DNA from: an uncultured Methanobrevibacter sp.
GTDB taxonomy: Archaea; Methanobacteriota; Methanobacteria; Methanobacteriales; Methanobacteriaceae
DNA length: 58,012 nt
NCBI RefSeq assembly: GCF_902764455.1
Contig: NZ_CACWVY010000019.1
Span: forward strand, 1 to 58,012
Direction: 5' to 3'
Positions 38,077 to 46,315 of this stretch are shown piece by piece. The first letter of the stretch is position 1. The number at the start of each line of letters is the position of its first letter. A program made the position numbers and the translations under genes. A model generated the notes under the pieces. The model saw only the letters and a program-made list of their open reading frames with translations. It was not told the DNA's origin and made no database searches.

Positions 38077-41000
38077 ATGATTGAAATGGCTTCAAAATCA
38101 ATCACTAAAACATGGTGGGGAGAAAAATGGCTGGATGCCCTTAAAGGAGTAGATTATACCAACCGGATTGGCCGTGGTAAAACTTACGCCAACACAGGAA
38201 GGGTTTATGACATTCTAATCAGTGACAATCTTGCCCTAGCCAAAGTCAAAGGAAATTATCAAAGCTTTTATAATGTCAGCGTTGAGTTTAAGCAGTTCAG
38301 TCAAAGTGAAAAAAACACCATCATCAGAACAATCTATGAAAATCCAACAATAATGTCTGCCCTTTTAAACCGTAAGCTTCCCCGTGAAGTCCATGACCTT
38401 TTAAAACACCAGAAAGTCAACGTTTTTCCGACTTCACACAGGGATTTGAACACAAGATGCAACTGTCCGGATTACGCTACAATCTGCAAGCACATTGCAG
38501 GACTGGTCTATATGATTGCCTTGGAAATTGACAAAGATCCGTTTCTGATTTTTAAACTTAGAGGCCTTGATTTGCTTGATTCTTTAAACCTTGAAATTGA
38601 AGATACAAGCATTAAAGATATTTCAGAGCTGTTTGAAAACTCAGACACCCCTCAAAATGCAGACATTGACTTTTCCAAAATCCCCGACCTGCACTCACAG
38701 ATTTTTCAGCTTTTGGATGAAAATCCGGTCTTTTACTCAAAGGATTTTAAAGGCATTTTAGACAATATCTACAAATCCATGGCCCGATTCAGTAAAAAAC
38801 GCTGCGAAAATTACACTCGCCAAGGCCCTGGAACCTATGAATGGTATGTTAAAGTTGATTTTAACCATGATAACTTTAAAGGCAGTGAAGATGAATATGT
38901 CGATTGGCTGGAGGAAATATTTCTTAAACGCTGGGGTATGCCTAATCAATGGGAGGAGTTCAAGCTAAACATTAACAATAACTATGAGATTTCAAAAATT
39001 AAAGCAAATAAAACCTGCCCCATTACAAATGACATTTTGTTGTTTGGATTTTTCACTGAATTAAGCGAAAGCAGCATCTCCAAATTCAACACAGACATCA
39101 GATTCCTGAATCTAATCTATCAATTCAGTCTGGAGCTGATTAAAAAGCATGCACTTATTCCGGAGCTATTCAAATCCGGCAATACATATCACATCAGATG
39201 GATTCCTGCAATTTTCGATAAGGAAATCTCCAAAATCATTGATGCACTAACAGCACAATGTCCGGAGGGCTTAATTACCTTTAAAAACTCTGAAATTTCC
39301 AGAAAAGATCAGATTATCACAGCAGTCAGCCTGTTTGTCAAAGGATTTTTCGAAAAATACCTGAATCATGGCACGTCACAGACAATCAGGAAAAATTACG
39401 GAGAAGAGGTTTTTAAATTATTCTTCATAAAGCCGCAAAAGTTCAAGAAATCCCCAACAACACCTGAAGCAATCAGTCAATGGTTAAGCAGGTTTCAAAT
39501 CAATTCAAGAGATTACGATTTGTATCTGCTTGTTGAAGAGACATCCAGCGGATTAAATGTGGACATCTGCGTCAATGATGAGATGGAAAGCATTTATGAT
39601 GCCATCGAAAAAACCAATGATCCACTGTTAAAGACAAATTTGCTTAAGGATACCTACATCATCAATGAAATTTATCCGAAATTCAACGACACCCTAAGTT
39701 TAAATGAAAATCTCGAGTTAAATTTAGATGACTTCACCAATTTCTTTTTGAATACTTTGCCGTTGTTTGAAGTAATGGGGCTTAAAATTATTTTGCCCAA
39801 AAGTCTTCAGAAAATATTCAGACCAAAACTCAAACTTGACATCACTTCACAAAATGAGCAGACATACATTACATTCAATGACCTAACCAGTTTCAACTGG
39901 AAAGTCTCAATCGGAAATACAAACTGCTCACCTGAAGAATTCAGACAACTGGCTGAAAAATCAAAAGGCCTTGTTAAAATTGCCAATGAATTCGTAATGC
40001 TTGATGAAAGAGACGTCAAATCATTAATAAAACAGATTGACAGTCTGCCTGAAAAACTGAACCGCCATGACCTTACAAAAGCAGTGCTTAGCGGTGAGAT
40101 TCTGGAAGGCGATGTTGAAGTGGAGGGAAACTTTGACGAGCTTATAGAAAGCATCACCCACTTCGATGACATTAACGTTCCGGGCAATGTCACTGCAAAA
40201 CTGAGGGACTATCAGAAAAGAGGATTTTCCTGGCTTGTGCAAAACATCAAAACAGGCTTTGGAAGCATACTGGCCGATGACATGGGACTTGGGAAAACTC
40301 TGCAGGTGTTAACCGCAATCCAATACTTCAAAGAGGAAGGATACCTTGAAAATGAACATGTATTGGTTATTGCTCCAACAAGTCTTCTTACAAACTGGCA
40401 GGAAGAAATCAAAAAATTCACGCCTGATTTGACTTCATACATTTTCCACGGAACACACAGAAGATTCACAAAGAAAAAATATGACGTTTATCTGACATCC
40501 TATGGTGTCCTGAGAAGCGACCTTGCAAAGTTTAAAAAGCAAAAATGGTTCCTATGCATTATTGATGAAGCGCAAAACATCAAAAATCCCGGAACAAAAC
40601 AGACAAAAGCAGTCAAGTCAATCAAGGCAAAACATAAAATTGCAATGTCCGGTACGCCTGTTGAAAACAGATTATCCGAATACTGGAGCATATTTGACTT
40701 TACAAACAAGGGATATCTAACAAGCCTCAAGAAGTTCAGGCAAAATTACATTATCCCTATTGAAAAGGAGAAAAATCAGGATACTCTAAATAACTTCAGG
40801 CAAATCACACAGCCATTTATCCTAAGGCGTCTTAAAAGCGATAAGAACATCATTAAGGATTTACCTGATAAAATCGTCAATGACATATACTGCAATTTAA
40901 CCAAAGAGCAGGTTGCACTTTACAAGGAAACCCTTGACTCATCAATGGCAGAAGTTGAGGCAAATGAAGGAATAAAAAGAAGAGGTTTAGTTTTGAAGTT

Positions 41001-41598
41001 GATTAATTCATTAAAGCAAATATGCAATCATCCTTCACAGTTTACCAAAAGCGGCTCACAGGACATCGCTGAATCAGGAAAAACTGAAGTCTTGATGTAC
41101 ACCTTGGAAAATATCCTTCAGGCAGAGGAAAAAGTTCTTATATTTACCCAATATGTTAAAATGGGAGAAATAATAAAAAAACTGGCTGAAGAGAAGTTCA
41201 GCGAGGAAGTATTGTTCCTGCACGGATCTTTAAGCCGTTCCAAAAGAGATGAACTTATTAAAAAATTCCAAAATAACTCTCAAAACAGGATTTTCATCAT
41301 TTCACTGAAAGCTGGTGGAACCGGACTGAACCTAACCTCCGCTCAAAATGTAATCCATTATGATTTATGGTGGAATCCGGCAGTGGAGAATCAGGCAACA
41401 GACAGAGCATACAGAATCGGTCAAAAGGAAAACGTAATGGTTTACAGATTCATCACAAAAGGAACATTTGAAGAGAAAATCAATGAAATGATACATTCAA
41501 AAGAGGAACTGGCCAAATTAACCGTTGGAAATGGTGAGACATTCCTCACTGAAATGGACAGCAAAGAGTTGAAAAAGATGTTAAAATTAAGAAAATAA
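38077..41598 (+). CDS. SWIM-SNF2 helicase fusion (COG4279-like plus HepA/SNF2)
   Basis: The 1173-residue protein starts with a COG4279-like region (TWWGEKWLDALKGVDY, GRGKTYANTGRVYD) and a SWIM motif CNCPDYATICKH near 128-140. The middle (about 200-690) is a divergent helical region. The SNF2 motor begins about 700: SILADDMGLGKTLQ (motif I), IIDEAQNIKNP (motif II, DEAQ), MSGTPVENRLSEYWSIFDF, then the helicase C lobe with DRAYRIGQKENV (motif VI). It is a DNA translocase acting on chromatin, repair or defence. The start is ambiguous among TTG 38074, ATG 38077 and ATG 38086; none has a clear ribosome site. Confidence 0.88.
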   Translation: MIEMASKSITKTWWGEKWLDALKGVDYTNRIGRGKTYANTGRVYDILISDNLALAKVKGNYQSFYNVSVEFKQFSQSEKNTIIRTIYENPTIMSALLNRKLPREVHDLLKHQKVNVFPTSHRDLNTRCNCPDYATICKHIAGLVYMIALEIDKDPFLIFKLRGLDLLDSLNLEIEDTSIKDISELFENSDTPQNADIDFSKIPDLHSQIFQLLDENPVFYSKDFKGILDNIYKSMARFSKKRCENYTRQGPGTYEWYVKVDFNHDNFKGSEDEYVDWLEEIFLKRWGMPNQWEEFKLNINNNYEISKIKANKTCPITNDILLFGFFTELSESSISKFNTDIRFLNLIYQFSLELIKKHALIPELFKSGNTYHIRWIPAIFDKEISKIIDALTAQCPEGLITFKNSEISRKDQIITAVSLFVKGFFEKYLNHGTSQTIRKNYGEEVFKLFFIKPQKFKKSPTTPEAISQWLSRFQINSRDYDLYLLVEETSSGLNVDICVNDEMESIYDAIEKTNDPLLKTNLLKDTYIINEIYPKFNDTLSLNENLELNLDDFTNFFLNTLPLFEVMGLKIILPKSLQKIFRPKLKLDITSQNEQTYITFNDLTSFNWKVSIGNTNCSPEEFRQLAEKSKGLVKIANEFVMLDERDVKSLIKQIDSLPEKLNRHDLTKAVLSGEILEGDVEVEGNFDELIESITHFDDINVPGNVTAKLRDYQKRGFSWLVQNIKTGFGSILADDMGLGKTLQVLTAIQYFKEEGYLENEHVLVIAPTSLLTNWQEEIKKFTPDLTSYIFHGTHRRFTKKKYDVYLTSYGVLRSDLAKFKKQKWFLCIIDEAQNIKNPGTKQTKAVKSIKAKHKIAMSGTPVENRLSEYWSIFDFTNKGYLTSLKKFRQNYIIPIEKEKNQDTLNNFRQITQPFILRRLKSDKNIIKDLPDKIVNDIYCNLTKEQVALYKETLDSSMAEVEANEGIKRRGLVLKLINSLKQICNHPSQFTKSGSQDIAESGKTEVLMYTLENILQAEEKVLIFTQYVKMGEIIKKLAEEKFSEEVLFLHGSLSRSKRDELIKKFQNNSQNRIFIISLKAGGTGLNLTSAQNVIHYDLWWNPAVENQATDRAYRIGQKENVMVYRFITKGTFEEKINEMIHSKEELAKLTVGNGETFLTEMDSKELKKMLKLRK

Positions 41599-41616
41599 TT
41601 GATTCAAAGGTTAATT

Positions 41617-41857
41617 GAATTTAACTAATTTTTCAACATTTTAATTTTATTTTTAAGTCTGAGAATTTCAGCTTCAGCATTATCGGCCCTAATAATAACC
41701 TCATTCAATTCTTTTTCAAGCTCAATAATTTTATTTTGTGAAATTATTTCAGTCTCAAACCTACCAATAACCTCATCAGCAGCTCCATCATTTATCATGC
41801 ATATTAACCCCAAAAATTCTTTTACATGAAAATTCAAAGTTACTCAAAAATCATTTA
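41617..41857 (-). repeat. Rpn 3'-end repeat, copy A (241 bp)
   Basis: This copy shares long identical blocks with copy B at 41858-42105 and with the 3' end of the Rpn gene at 42106 onward. It differs in the segment coding the C-terminal tail. It encodes a possible 57-residue peptide from ATG 41798: MINDGAADEVIGRFETEI..., then a coiled-coil-like IIELEKELNEVIIRADNAEAE tail. Confidence 0.9.
41625..41798 (-). CDS. Orphan Rpn C-terminal module A (57 aa)
   Basis: An open frame from ATG 41798 gives MINDGAADEVIGRF, homologous to the Rpn C-terminus, then heptad-like residues ending LRLKNKIKMLKN. Upstream residues in frame (VKEFLGLIC) are also Rpn-like but only reach a TTG. GGGG lies 9 nt before the ATG. 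It could be an expressed small protein, or a cassette or remnant that is not translated. Confidence 0.4.
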   Translation of the reverse strand: MINDGAADEVIGRFETEIISQNKIIELEKELNEVIIRADNAEAEILRLKNKIKMLKN

Positions 41858-42046
41858 GAATTTAACTGATTTTTCAACATTTTCACTATCAGCCCTAGAA
41901 GCCTCACTATCCGCCCTAATAGCCTCACTATCCGCCCTAATAATAACCTCATTCAATTCTTTTTCAAGCTCAATAATTTTATTTTGTGAAATTATTTCAG
42001 TCTCAAACCTACCAATAACCTCATCAGCAGTACCATCATTTATCAT
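41855..42046 (-). CDS. Orphan Rpn C-terminal module B (63 aa)
   Basis: It has the same N-terminal part as module A (MINDGTADEVIGRFETEIISQ). Its tail consists of 7-residue repeats RADSEAI/RADSEAS and it ends ENVEKSVKF, the same end as the full-length Rpn protein. The start ATG 42046 has GGGG 9 nt upstream. The expression status is unknown. Confidence 0.4.
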   Translation of the reverse strand: MINDGTADEVIGRFETEIISQNKIIELEKELNEVIIRADSEAIRADSEASRADSENVEKSVKF

Positions 42047-42105
42047 GCATATTAACCCCAAAAATTCTTTTACATGAAAATTCAAAGTTACTCAAAAATC
42101 ATTTA
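41858..42105 (-). repeat. Rpn 3'-end repeat, copy B (248 bp)
   Basis: Direct repeat of copy A and of the Rpn gene end. The block coding ELEKELNEVIIRAD through the MINDG region and the spacer (TTACTCAAAAATCATTTA) is nearly identical to copy A. The difference in length comes from the number of 21-bp heptad units. Confidence 0.9.
41882..41944 (-). repeat. 21-bp minisatellite encoding SEAIRAD heptads
   Basis: There are three tandem 21-bp units: two nearly identical (CTCACTATCCGCCCTAATA core) and one diverged. Each codes for seven residues of a probable coiled coil. Copy A has one such unit, and the full-length gene's own end has none. The unit number therefore varies between the three copies. 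Confidence 0.85.
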
Positions 42106-42885
42106 GAATTTAACTGATTTTTCAACATTTTTTTTATTTTGTGAAATTATTTCAGTCTCAAACCTACCAATAACCTCATCAGCAGTTTCATTATTTATCA
42201 TGTTTATTAACTCCTCATATTCTTTTTCATCCGCAAAATATGCATCAATCATCGCATATAATACAGAATATAATGTATATTCTAATTTTTTTGGAATTAC
42301 CTCAATTTTCAAATATAATTCAATAACTTGTCTGGTTACTTCACGAGCTGTTTCTCTTTGAGCAAATATCGCAACAATTCCCAAATTCAAAGCTTCATTT
42401 ATGGTTAAATGCTCTTCGTTAAAATTGATTTTATTTTTTAGCATATTTAATCTTTTTTGATTGTCTTCGGCTCCAAGATCCAGGAATAACAGTTTAGTTA
42501 TTGATGTTGGTGTCCTCTCAAATTCCTGAACAGATTTTTCTGGACTTAAATGTGATGCAATGACATTTAATGAAGGCAATCTCTCATCAGCTATTTTCTG
42601 AGTTTCATAATATCCTATTGTTTGAATTTTAGGTATGTCTACCTCTTTAGATTGATGTTCCAAAATTACAACAGCAGGCCAGAATAATCTCACATAATCC
42701 GGATCGACAACATATGAAGCATCCATCTCCAGTTTGGTTCCATCCTTAAGACGAACTTTTACATTGGATTTTCTTCTAAATATACCCGGAATATCCAAAT
42801 TCTCATGCAACTCCTTTGGAAATTCATTATACAATACACCAAATGCAAAATCAAAAGGATGGTGAATTTTTTTCTTTCTTGCCAT
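42103..42885 (-). CDS. Rpn family PD-(D/E)XK nuclease (PDDEXK_2 / putative transposase-like)
   Basis: The 260-residue protein has the Rpn pattern: HHPFDFAFGVLYNEFP, MDASYVVDPD (first acidic site), VVILEHQSKEV (E-x-Q/K catalytic strand, about 72-82), GYYETQKI and SLNVIASH. Rpn proteins are DNA nucleases that promote recA-independent recombination, and in E. coli they are toxic defence proteins restrained by an intragenic C-terminal antitoxin. GGAG precedes the start. Inside the gene a GAGGAG lies 9 nt before the in-frame ATG at 42201 (MINNETADEVIG), a possible internal start. The last about 18 residues look grafted compared with copies A and B. Confidence 0.85.
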   Translation of the reverse strand: MARKKKIHHPFDFAFGVLYNEFPKELHENLDIPGIFRRKSNVKVRLKDGTKLEMDASYVVDPDYVRLFWPAVVILEHQSKEVDIPKIQTIGYYETQKIADERLPSLNVIASHLSPEKSVQEFERTPTSITKLLFLDLGAEDNQKRLNMLKNKINFNEEHLTINEALNLGIVAIFAQRETAREVTRQVIELYLKIEVIPKKLEYTLYSVLYAMIDAYFADEKEYEELINMINNETADEVIGRFETEIISQNKKNVEKSVKF

Positions 42886-43080
42886 ATCTATTCTCCAATA
42901 ACTAATTTAATAGATTTTTTAAAACAATGATAAAAAGTCGACTAATGGTGTTTCATTAAATCTATGTTAATCAATTGTAATTTTAAAGAAAAATAAGTTT
43001 TTAAACTGCGAAAAAGCACAAAATCACACATGCAAAAAACTTATTAACAATGAAAATAGAATGCCAAAAATATACCAATA

Positions 43081-43088
43081 TTTAAATA
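43081..43088 (+). promoter_or_regulatory. TATA box of the leaderless beta-helix gene
   Basis: TTTAAATA with 22 nt to the ATG at 43111, which has no ribosome-binding sequence. The spacing predicts transcription starting at the start codon. Confidence 0.5.
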
Positions 43089-43110
43089 CAACATACGAGT
43101 TATTACTTTT

Positions 43111-44673
43111 ATGAACAGAAAGTATCTGATTGCAGCAATTGCAGTCGTAGTTATTATTGGTGTAGGAGCATTTGCACTTTCAAACAATACATCATCACAA
43201 ATGACAAATTCTGTTAATATCGATGCAAATGCACTTGAAAACATGGGAAATATTGTAGTAAACGCTAGCGATGAATCCAAAGAAAAAGGATTGATTTCAG
43301 CTAGTTCAAGTGATTTGAATTCTATTTTAGTAACAAATAATGGTAAACTGACTTTAAAAAATTCACTGGTTAATAAAACCGGCGATACACAGACTTCAGG
43401 AGATGATGCTGACTTTTACGGCGTCAACTCAGCAGTTCTGGTTAACACAAATGGAACATTGGACATTTCAAATGTTGAAATAAATACCAACTCCAAAGGA
43501 TCCAATGGAATTTTTGTAACTAATTCTGAAGCTTCAAGCAGGGGTTCTTCACAAGGGGGAGCTTCTGAAGGTTCACAACCTCCTGAAGCAACCGGCGGAA
43601 ATTCATCCCAAGGAGGAGCAGGAGGACAACCTCCCGAAATGCCATCCGGAAACGGTTCAGGTGAACAGGGAGGAGCAGGCGGACAACCTCCTGAAATGCC
43701 ATCCGGCGAAGGGTCTGGTGGAAATGGCGGCGGACAACCTGGCCAAAGCAGTGTTTCAGGAACAACCGAAGCAACCATTAAAAATGTGAAAATCACAACT
43801 CACTCCGACAAGTCAAGAGGTCTTGATGCAACATACAGCGGTAAGATTAATGCTGAAAATGTAATTATCAACACTGACGGTCAAAGCTGTGCTGCTCTTG
43901 CAACTGACCGTGGTGAAGGCCATGTACATGTTAAAAACTCTGAAATCAACACAGGCGTCAGTAAAACCAGCGGCAGAGGATCACCTTTAATATACTCAAC
44001 AGGAAACATTACAGTGGACAATACCAAAGGAACCTCTTACGTATCTCAGATAGCTTGTATTGAAGGTAAAAACTCAATTGATGTGAAAAACTCTGACTTG
44101 AGCGGTTATGGTGAAGGTAACAGAAAAGATGGTGATGATTACGTTGATTTGGGAGGAATTTTTATCTACCAGTCAATGAGTGGAGACGCTGATGTTGGAA
44201 CATCCCACTTTACTGCTGAAAACTCAAAACTCTCAATTCCTAAAGAATCATCTGTTTTCTCCGAGGCTCCAATGTTTCACGTAACCAACACAGCATGCGT
44301 CATTGATTTGAAAAATACTGAACTTAGCTTTGGAAGCGGAACCTTTTTAGAAATTGCCGGTCAAAACCAATGGGGAACCACAGGTTCCAACGGAGGAGTG
44401 GCTGAGCTGAATACAGATAATGAAAAAATAGACGGAAACGTTATTGTCGATTCAATAAGTTCCCTTAACTGGACCATGAAACATACCGAGTTTAAAGGAG
44501 CAATCAATTCTACCGGTAATACTACAGTTAAAGTTGTCGACGGTTCAAAATGGACATTGGCTGGTGACAGTACAGTATCCGGCCTGGAAGTCAACGGTGA
44601 AATTGACTACGGTAATTTTACATTAACTGTTGACGGTAAAACATACAACAGTTCAAATCCTTTTAAAGGATAG
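43111..44673 (+). CDS. Secreted/anchored beta-helix surface protein with Gly/Pro repeat linker
   Basis: The 520-residue protein has an N-terminal membrane segment (LIAAIAVVVIIGVGAFAL, about 5-22). Then come parallel beta-helix-like rungs (LKNSLVNKTG, LDISNVEINTN, IKNVKITTHS, INAENVIINTD, VHVKNSEINTG, IDVKNSDLSG). Residues about 147-213 are a Gly-rich linker with GGQPPEMPSG repeats. The C-terminal WTLAGDSTVSGLEVNGEIDYG part is like that of many gut Firmicutes surface proteins. The function is unknown, perhaps carbohydrate or host binding. The style of the linker suggests exchange with gut bacteria. Confidence 0.75.
   Translation: MNRKYLIAAIAVVVIIGVGAFALSNNTSSQMTNSVNIDANALENMGNIVVNASDESKEKGLISASSSDLNSILVTNNGKLTLKNSLVNKTGDTQTSGDDADFYGVNSAVLVNTNGTLDISNVEINTNSKGSNGIFVTNSEASSRGSSQGGASEGSQPPEATGGNSSQGGAGGQPPEMPSGNGSGEQGGAGGQPPEMPSGEGSGGNGGGQPGQSSVSGTTEATIKNVKITTHSDKSRGLDATYSGKINAENVIINTDGQSCAALATDRGEGHVHVKNSEINTGVSKTSGRGSPLIYSTGNITVDNTKGTSYVSQIACIEGKNSIDVKNSDLSGYGEGNRKDGDDYVDLGGIFIYQSMSGDADVGTSHFTAENSKLSIPKESSVFSEAPMFHVTNTACVIDLKNTELSFGSGTFLEIAGQNQWGTTGSNGGVAELNTDNEKIDGNVIVDSISSLNWTMKHTEFKGAINSTGNTTVKVVDGSKWTLAGDSTVSGLEVNGEIDYGNFTLTVDGKTYNSSNPFKG
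43612..43706 (+). repeat. 57-bp imperfect direct repeat coding GGAGGQPPEMPSG
   Basis: Two copies begin at 43612 and 43669. Each contains GGAGGAGCAGG, then GGACAACCTCC and GAAATGCCATCCGG with few synonymous changes. It lies within the linker of the beta-helix protein and could expand or contract by recombination. Confidence 0.8.
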
Positions 44674-44709
44674 GAAAGAATTATTTCTTTCCCTATTTTA
44701 TTTTTTTAG
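44671..44709 (+). terminator. Terminator at the stop codon of the beta-helix gene
   Basis: The stop TAG at 44671-44673 runs into GGAAAGAA, a 4-nt loop and TTCTTTCC (8-bp stem), then CTATTTTATTTTTTTAG. The next gene converges from the other side at 44706. Confidence 0.55.
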
Positions 44710-45221
44710 CAGTGAAAACCAGCATTATATACTTCTTTTAGCAGTTCAGGTTGAGATTTGACATCTCCGAATGCAGAAAATACAGCTTTTTCTGTTGGAT
44801 TTTTGGAAAATCCTATGAAATCTCTGATTCCAGTAAGGACATCCCCGTTAGTTGAACCTGCTGCGGTTATTATATAGTAATCCTTGTTTTCAAGATGCCT
44901 GAATATCGGATAGCATCTGTCAAAGAATCTTTTCAGGCTGCCACACATTGAATAATAGTATACTGGTGTTGCATATACAATAACGTCGGCTTCCATCATC
45001 TTGTCGAGCACTTCTTCAAGACCGTCTTCCTGGAAACACTTCATTTCAGGAGTTTTACATTTATAGCATGCCTTGCAGGAGTGAAACCTTATTTCTTCAA
45101 GGTTGTATTTAACAGCAGCGTTATCTGCATCTAAAGCGCCTTTTACAAATTCATCACATAATGTGTCTGAATTTCCACCGATTCTTGGTGATGAACTGAT
45201 TACGACTACTTTTTTACTCAT
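44706..45221 (-). CDS. Iron-sulfur flavoprotein / NADPH-dependent FMN reductase family
   Basis: The 171-residue protein starts KKVVVISSSPRIGGNSDTL (FMN phosphate loop). It has the compact cysteine cluster CKACYKCKTPEMKC (CX2CX2CX6C, about 50-63), which in Isf-type archaeal flavoproteins binds a 4Fe-4S cluster, and YATPVYYYSMCGSLKRFFDR. It probably transfers electrons or detoxifies O2 or H2O2. Start 45221 has AAGGAGTGG upstream; a longer frame to 45254 is less likely. It overlaps the flavodoxin gene by 8 bp, so the pair is coupled. Confidence 0.88.
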   Translation of the reverse strand: MSKKVVVISSSPRIGGNSDTLCDEFVKGALDADNAAVKYNLEEIRFHSCKACYKCKTPEMKCFQEDGLEEVLDKMMEADVIVYATPVYYYSMCGSLKRFFDRCYPIFRHLENKDYYIITAAGSTNGDVLTGIRDFIGFSKNPTEKAVFSAFGDVKSQPELLKEVYNAGFHC

Positions 45222-45678
45222 TTTCAATCCACTCCTTAGCTTTTGAGACATCACCCATAAACCTCATTCCTTTTGCAAAATTAAGTTCAGGATAGGTGTT
45301 TTGAAGGTCACTTACGCATTTGTCCACACCGGAGCCTCCGGATGTGCAGAACACTTTAATAGTTTTGCCGGAAAGATCAACACTTTCAATGAATGTGTTG
45401 ATGATTGTAGGTGCTGTATACCACCATACCGGAAAACCTATAGCTACTGTGTCATATTTACTTACATCACATGTTTCTTTAATTGGAGGTCTGAATGATT
45501 TGTCATTCATTTCAATTGTTGACCTTGAATTTTTGTCCATATAATCCAAATCTGCTGGAGTGTAGATTTCTTCTGGAACAATTTCAAAAATGTCATAGCC
45601 GTTTTCATCAGCTATTTTTTCTGCTACACTTTTGGTTACTCCGCTTGCTGAAAAATATGTAATTAATATATTACTCAT
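45214..45678 (-). CDS. Flavodoxin
   Basis: The 154-residue protein begins MSNILITYFSASGVTKSVAEKI, with the T/S-rich FMN phosphate loop, and has YDTVAIGFPVWWYTAPTIINTF and FCTSGGSGVDKCVSDL. This is the short-chain flavodoxin_4 type often annotated as an NADPH-quinone or nitroreductase-like electron carrier. It is the first gene of a two-gene flavoprotein unit with the Isf-like protein; they may exchange electrons. Confidence 0.88.
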   Translation of the reverse strand: MSNILITYFSASGVTKSVAEKIADENGYDIFEIVPEEIYTPADLDYMDKNSRSTIEMNDKSFRPPIKETCDVSKYDTVAIGFPVWWYTAPTIINTFIESVDLSGKTIKVFCTSGGSGVDKCVSDLQNTYPELNFAKGMRFMGDVSKAKEWIENE

Positions 45679-45952
45679 TTTATCACCTATTTAAAAATAG
45701 ATTTTAATTATATTTAATTGTTAATAGGAAAAAACCAGCAGCATTTATCATGTATTTAAATTGAAAGTTCAATTTATTAAACTGATTTAAAAATATTTTC
45801 ATTTAAAATCATTTAATGAATTTTACATTAACGACAATGGTTTAGAAAATATTGTATGAAAAAAATCTATGATATATATGCTCATCATTAAAATTAGATA
45901 CAAAACTGCAAACAATATCGTTAATGTTATCCAAGTGCAATAATCTAAAAAA
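45679..45952. other. Spacer after the DUF2283 gene
   Basis: AT-rich with no supported gene. An open minus frame within 45823-46047 is hydrophobic but overlaps the DUF2283 gene in another frame and has no ribosome site. The flavodoxin promoter is expected near 45700-45740. Confidence 0.5.
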
Positions 45953-46315
45953 TCATGCGGTAGAAAATATAGTCTCCATTGCAGGAATTCCATAATTATT
46001 TGCAAAATTTTGCTTAAAACAGACATCTTTTTCATATTTAAAAACAAAATATGTGAATTTCAATTCAATACAAATTAATTCATCGCCAATCATAATAGAC
46101 AAGCCAATGTTAGAAGACCTGAGATTTTGCTTATCAATACCCAAAATTCTTGAAGCACTGATTATTTCCAATACGGCAGGAAATCCGTTTTTATCTAAAT
46201 CAAATACAATTCCATCAGTTATATCTATTAATTTGCCATATTTACTAGATTCATCAATAGTAATATCCATAACATCATATTCACCATCATACACATAATC
46301 CAACTTAGATTTCAT
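45953..46315 (-). CDS. DUF2283 protein, probable antitoxin partner
   Basis: The 120-residue protein starts MKSKLDYVYDGEYDVMDITI and has DITDGIVFDLDKNGFPAVLEI with ISASRILGI, the DUF2283 pattern. An additional C-terminal half ends FANNYGIPAMETIFSTA. AGGAGG lies 8 nt before ATG 46315. Its A is shared with the TGA of the upstream toxin-like gene, the tight coupling seen in toxin-antitoxin pairs. The antitoxin role is inferred from this layout. Confidence 0.65.
   Translation of the reverse strand: MKSKLDYVYDGEYDVMDITIDESSKYGKLIDITDGIVFDLDKNGFPAVLEIISASRILGIDKQNLRSSNIGLSIMIGDELICIELKFTYFVFKYEKDVCFKQNFANNYGIPAMETIFSTA

Noticed and set aside
41617-42105. CRISPR-like or insertion-sequence repeats
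   Set aside because: The repeats are about 240-250 bp, adjacent without spacers, and translate as Rpn C-termini. There are no terminal inverted repeats or transposase.
42103-42885. Calling the Rpn gene a true transposase of a mobile element
   Set aside because: The PD-(D/E)XK_2 family is often labelled transposase-like, but there are no inverted ends or target duplications here; nuclease is the safer description.
43416-43796. Long minus-strand Pro-rich ORF opposite the beta-helix gene
   Set aside because: It is the antisense shadow of the Gly/Pro repeat linker; the plus-strand gene has a signal/anchor segment, promoter and terminator.
45823-46047. Hydrophobic minus-strand ORF (74 aa)
   Set aside because: It overlaps the DUF2283 coding sequence in another frame, has no ribosome site, and the DUF2283 frame ends in a plausible family C-terminus, so a continuation by frameshift is not needed.
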